Origin: Myxococcales bacterium
GTDB lineage: Bacteria > Myxococcota > Myxococcia > Myxococcales > Myxococcaceae
DNA length: 52,429 nt
Direction of reading: 5' to 3'
Assembly (NCBI GenBank): GCA_003153055.1
Contig: PMBV01000203.1
Coordinates: 8,758 to 61,186, forward strand
This document shows, in pieces, positions 51,241-52,429 of the stretch. Made by a program: the position numbers and the translations under genes. The notes beneath the pieces were generated by a model that saw only the letters and a program-made list of their open reading frames with translations, had not been told where the DNA came from and did no database searches. Position 1 is the stretch's first letter; the number at the start of each line of letters is the position of its first letter.

Positions 51241-51297
51241 GGCTTGCTTCACAGCGTCGGGTGAGCGCTTCTCACACGCACGCGCAGGCCAGCCCGT
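51234..51297 (-). promoter_or_regulatory. Antiterminator pairing region of the his leader
   Basis: ACGGGCTGGC (minus strand, 51297-51288, inside the leader peptide codons) is perfectly complementary to GCCAGCCCGT (51243-51234), which includes most of the 5' arm of the terminator stem. The 10-bp helix excludes the terminator, giving the two-state switch of translational attenuation. Confidence 0.8.
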
Positions 51298-51340
51298 TGG
51301 GGCGATGGTGCGCATGATGGTGATGGAGCGTCGTGGACAC
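51272..51340 (-). CDS. hisL: Histidine operon leader peptide
   Basis: 22 residues from a GTG at 51340 to a TGA ending at 51272. It contains HHHHAHH, six His codons out of seven (CAT CAC CAT CAT GCG CAC CAT), then RPNGLACACV. When charged His-tRNA is scarce the ribosome should stall here and leave the downstream segment free to form the antiterminator. The start codon is the least certain part, since the ribosome binding site is weak and a TTG upstream is in frame. Confidence 0.8.
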   Translation of the reverse strand: MSTTLHHHHAHHRPNGLACACV

Positions 51341-51427
51341 GGGGACACTTCGTACTCGGTCCAACCGAGCCCGTCAAATGCCATGCGATGAGCCGAGCTG
51401 CTCGACCGCGTTACCGCCCCGCGGCGC

Positions 51428-52108
51428 TCATTTCTTCTCGCAGGCCTTGAGGTTCGCGCGGGTGGCCTTGGCGACCTTTCGGTACAGGTCCTCGAAGGCG
51501 GGCTCGGCGCCGCCCAGCTCGTCGTCTGGGGTACGGGCGAGCTGGGTCATGGGCTCGAGCACCGAGCGGCACCCGGCGTCGTCACCCAGGTGGTGGAGGG
51601 TGATGGCGAGATCGTTGCGGATCCACCAGAGGTCGAAGCGGCTCAGCACTGGCTCGCAGCGCTCGAGCAGCGGGGTCAGGTCAGCCTTGGCCTCGGCGAA
51701 AGCGTGGGCGGCGGAGTGGCGCTTGAACGCTCCCCGCGACGCCTTCACCTGGGCCGCGGCGCAGGAGGGCGTCGGCATCAGGTACCGCCCACCAAACCAG
51801 GCGCGGGCACCACACCACGACCTGCACGCCTCGGCGTCCTTCGCCGCGACCTCGACCGCGTCGCCCTTCACCTTGAGCTGCACGGCGCAGGCGTCGGAGT
51901 GCACCTGCCCCAAATCGCCGGTGACAGTGCCCTCGAGCTCGCAGACGTGAGCGTTGGCGCCGATGACCTCGAGCTTGAACGACAGCGCCTTGGCCACCCG
52001 GGTGATGGTCAACGTGCCGTTGCCACCCTCGAGGACGTACTCCCCTGGCGCGGGCGAGCTCGGTGGGGCTGTCCACAACGCGGCGGCGACGAGGAGCGGG
52101 AGGAGCAT
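51428..52108 (-). CDS. Secreted hypothetical protein
   Basis: 226 residues, ATG at 52108 with GGAG-like sequence before it. Signal peptide MLLPLLVAAALWTA, then a beta-rich first half (YVLEGGNGTLTITRVAKAL, CELEGTVTGDLGQVHSDACA) with several Cys that could form disulfides. The second half is helical (AHAFAEAKADLTPLLERCEP, LAITLHHLGDDAGCRSVLEP). No family recognised. Upstream of and co-oriented with the his operon, but separated from it by the leader region. Confidence 0.7.
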   Translation of the reverse strand: MLLPLLVAAALWTAPPSSPAPGEYVLEGGNGTLTITRVAKALSFKLEVIGANAHVCELEGTVTGDLGQVHSDACAVQLKVKGDAVEVAAKDAEACRSWCGARAWFGGRYLMPTPSCAAAQVKASRGAFKRHSAAHAFAEAKADLTPLLERCEPVLSRFDLWWIRNDLAITLHHLGDDAGCRSVLEPMTQLARTPDDELGGAEPAFEDLYRKVAKATRANLKACEKK

Positions 52109-52159
52109 GTCGAGAACTTGACCTTCGCGCGGCGCCGATGGCCACCCCGGCAGCTGGCC

Positions 52160-52429
52160 TCACGCACCCGGTCGCGGCGGAGCGGCCGGCGGAGGCTCGG
52201 TGGCGAGCTTGGCCAGCGCGCGTTGCACGTACGCCCGCACGTACCGGGTGTGAGCGTTCACCTCGCTCTCGAGTCGATCCTGGGCGCCGTCTCTCAGCTT
52301 GGGCGCGCCATCTTCGGCTGAGCCGAACAGCCCGGGGAGGTGCCGCTTCAGCGCCTCGCTCTCGTCGAGCAAAGCCGCCACCCGCTCGGCGGGAGGCTTC
52401 GACCTCAAGGCCGCGTAGCGCTCGGCCCC
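52160..52429 (-). CDS. Hypothetical protein (5' end beyond window)
   Basis: The frame is open from the window edge (base 52429) to a stop at 52160, so only the last 89 residues are visible. They are charged and probably helical (ERVAALLDESEALKRHLPGL, RLESEVNAHTRYVRAYVQRA) with a Pro-rich tail. No family recognised. A TTG at 52408 exists, but coding character continues upstream of it. Confidence 0.55.
   Translation of the reverse strand, partial: GAERYAALRSKPPAERVAALLDESEALKRHLPGLFGSAEDGAPKLRDGAQDRLESEVNAHTRYVRAYVQRALAKLATEPPPAAPPRPGA

Noticed and set aside
1..52429. CRISPR arrays, rRNA genes or a replication origin
   Set aside because: No regularly spaced direct repeats, rRNA-like sequence or DnaA-box cluster was seen on reading both strands.

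Overview
The DNA has strongly GC-rich third codon positions, many GTG starts and many secreted lipoproteins. It also carries a sigma/anti-sigma/caspase operon and a PilZ-Hsp70 fusion of the kind seen in myxobacteria. I read it as a chromosomal segment of a Myxococcota species, most likely from the Myxococcaceae/Archangiaceae side. This rests on gene content only; there is no rRNA or complete tRNA in the window to confirm it.

Layout. 1-1257: 3' truncated lipoprotein of the AGE-like alpha/alpha-barrel type. 1485-2108: FMN-binding (PNPOx-fold) protein. 2125-8825 (minus): one six-gene operon made of an ECF-like sigma factor, a zinc-finger anti-sigma factor with DUF4384, a secreted caspase-like protease and three tandem paralogous lipoproteins. 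Two 19-bp perfect palindromes lie upstream of it. 9341-9541: broken partial copy of the 3' end of the Hsp70 gene that lies intact at 12092-14992. A secreted GH3 glucosidase gene (9934-12075) with a hexanucleotide repeat in its leader sits between the two copies. 15126-18150: methyltransferase, four-helix membrane protein, and the mtnA + class II aldolase pair. 18265-28782: FmdB-type protein, protoglobin, a 3' fragment of an initiator tRNA, SDR, Sel1 protein, nucleotidase, lipocalin-like lipoprotein, a methyltransferase/TetR divergent pair with operators, and several hydrolases.

29035-36206 is a compact cluster on the plus strand: stand-alone amino-acid adenylation enzyme, AcpS-type phosphopantetheinyl transferase, carrier protein, acyl-CoA dehydrogenase-like enzyme, DUF1839 protein and a GH2-like protein. 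It reads as an aminoacyl-carrier-protein pathway. An amino acid is adenylated, loaded on the carrier, oxidised, and probably moved to an acceptor by the DUF1839 protein, which looks like a BtrH-type thiol acyltransferase. I regard this as the best candidate for an undescribed system here.

38372-44026 is an accessory island, apparently less GC-rich by eye. It holds an ImmA/IrrE-type protease with a PIN-like partner, an ISKra4-family insertion sequence with 8-bp target duplications, a 'beta' family protein, an sce7726-type PD-(D/E)XK nuclease and a free-standing C-terminal part of a type I restriction HsdR. It abuts the end of the histidine operon.

44039-51340 (minus) is a complete histidine operon with every function for PRPP to histidine in seven genes: hisG, a hisD-hisC fusion, hisH, hisA, hisB, hisF and a hisN-hisI-hisE triple fusion. 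All are overlapping or abutting. Upstream of hisG lie a leader peptide with six histidine codons, a terminator and a mutually exclusive antiterminator, which together look like a classical attenuator. Two more genes of unknown function close the window, the last cut by the edge.
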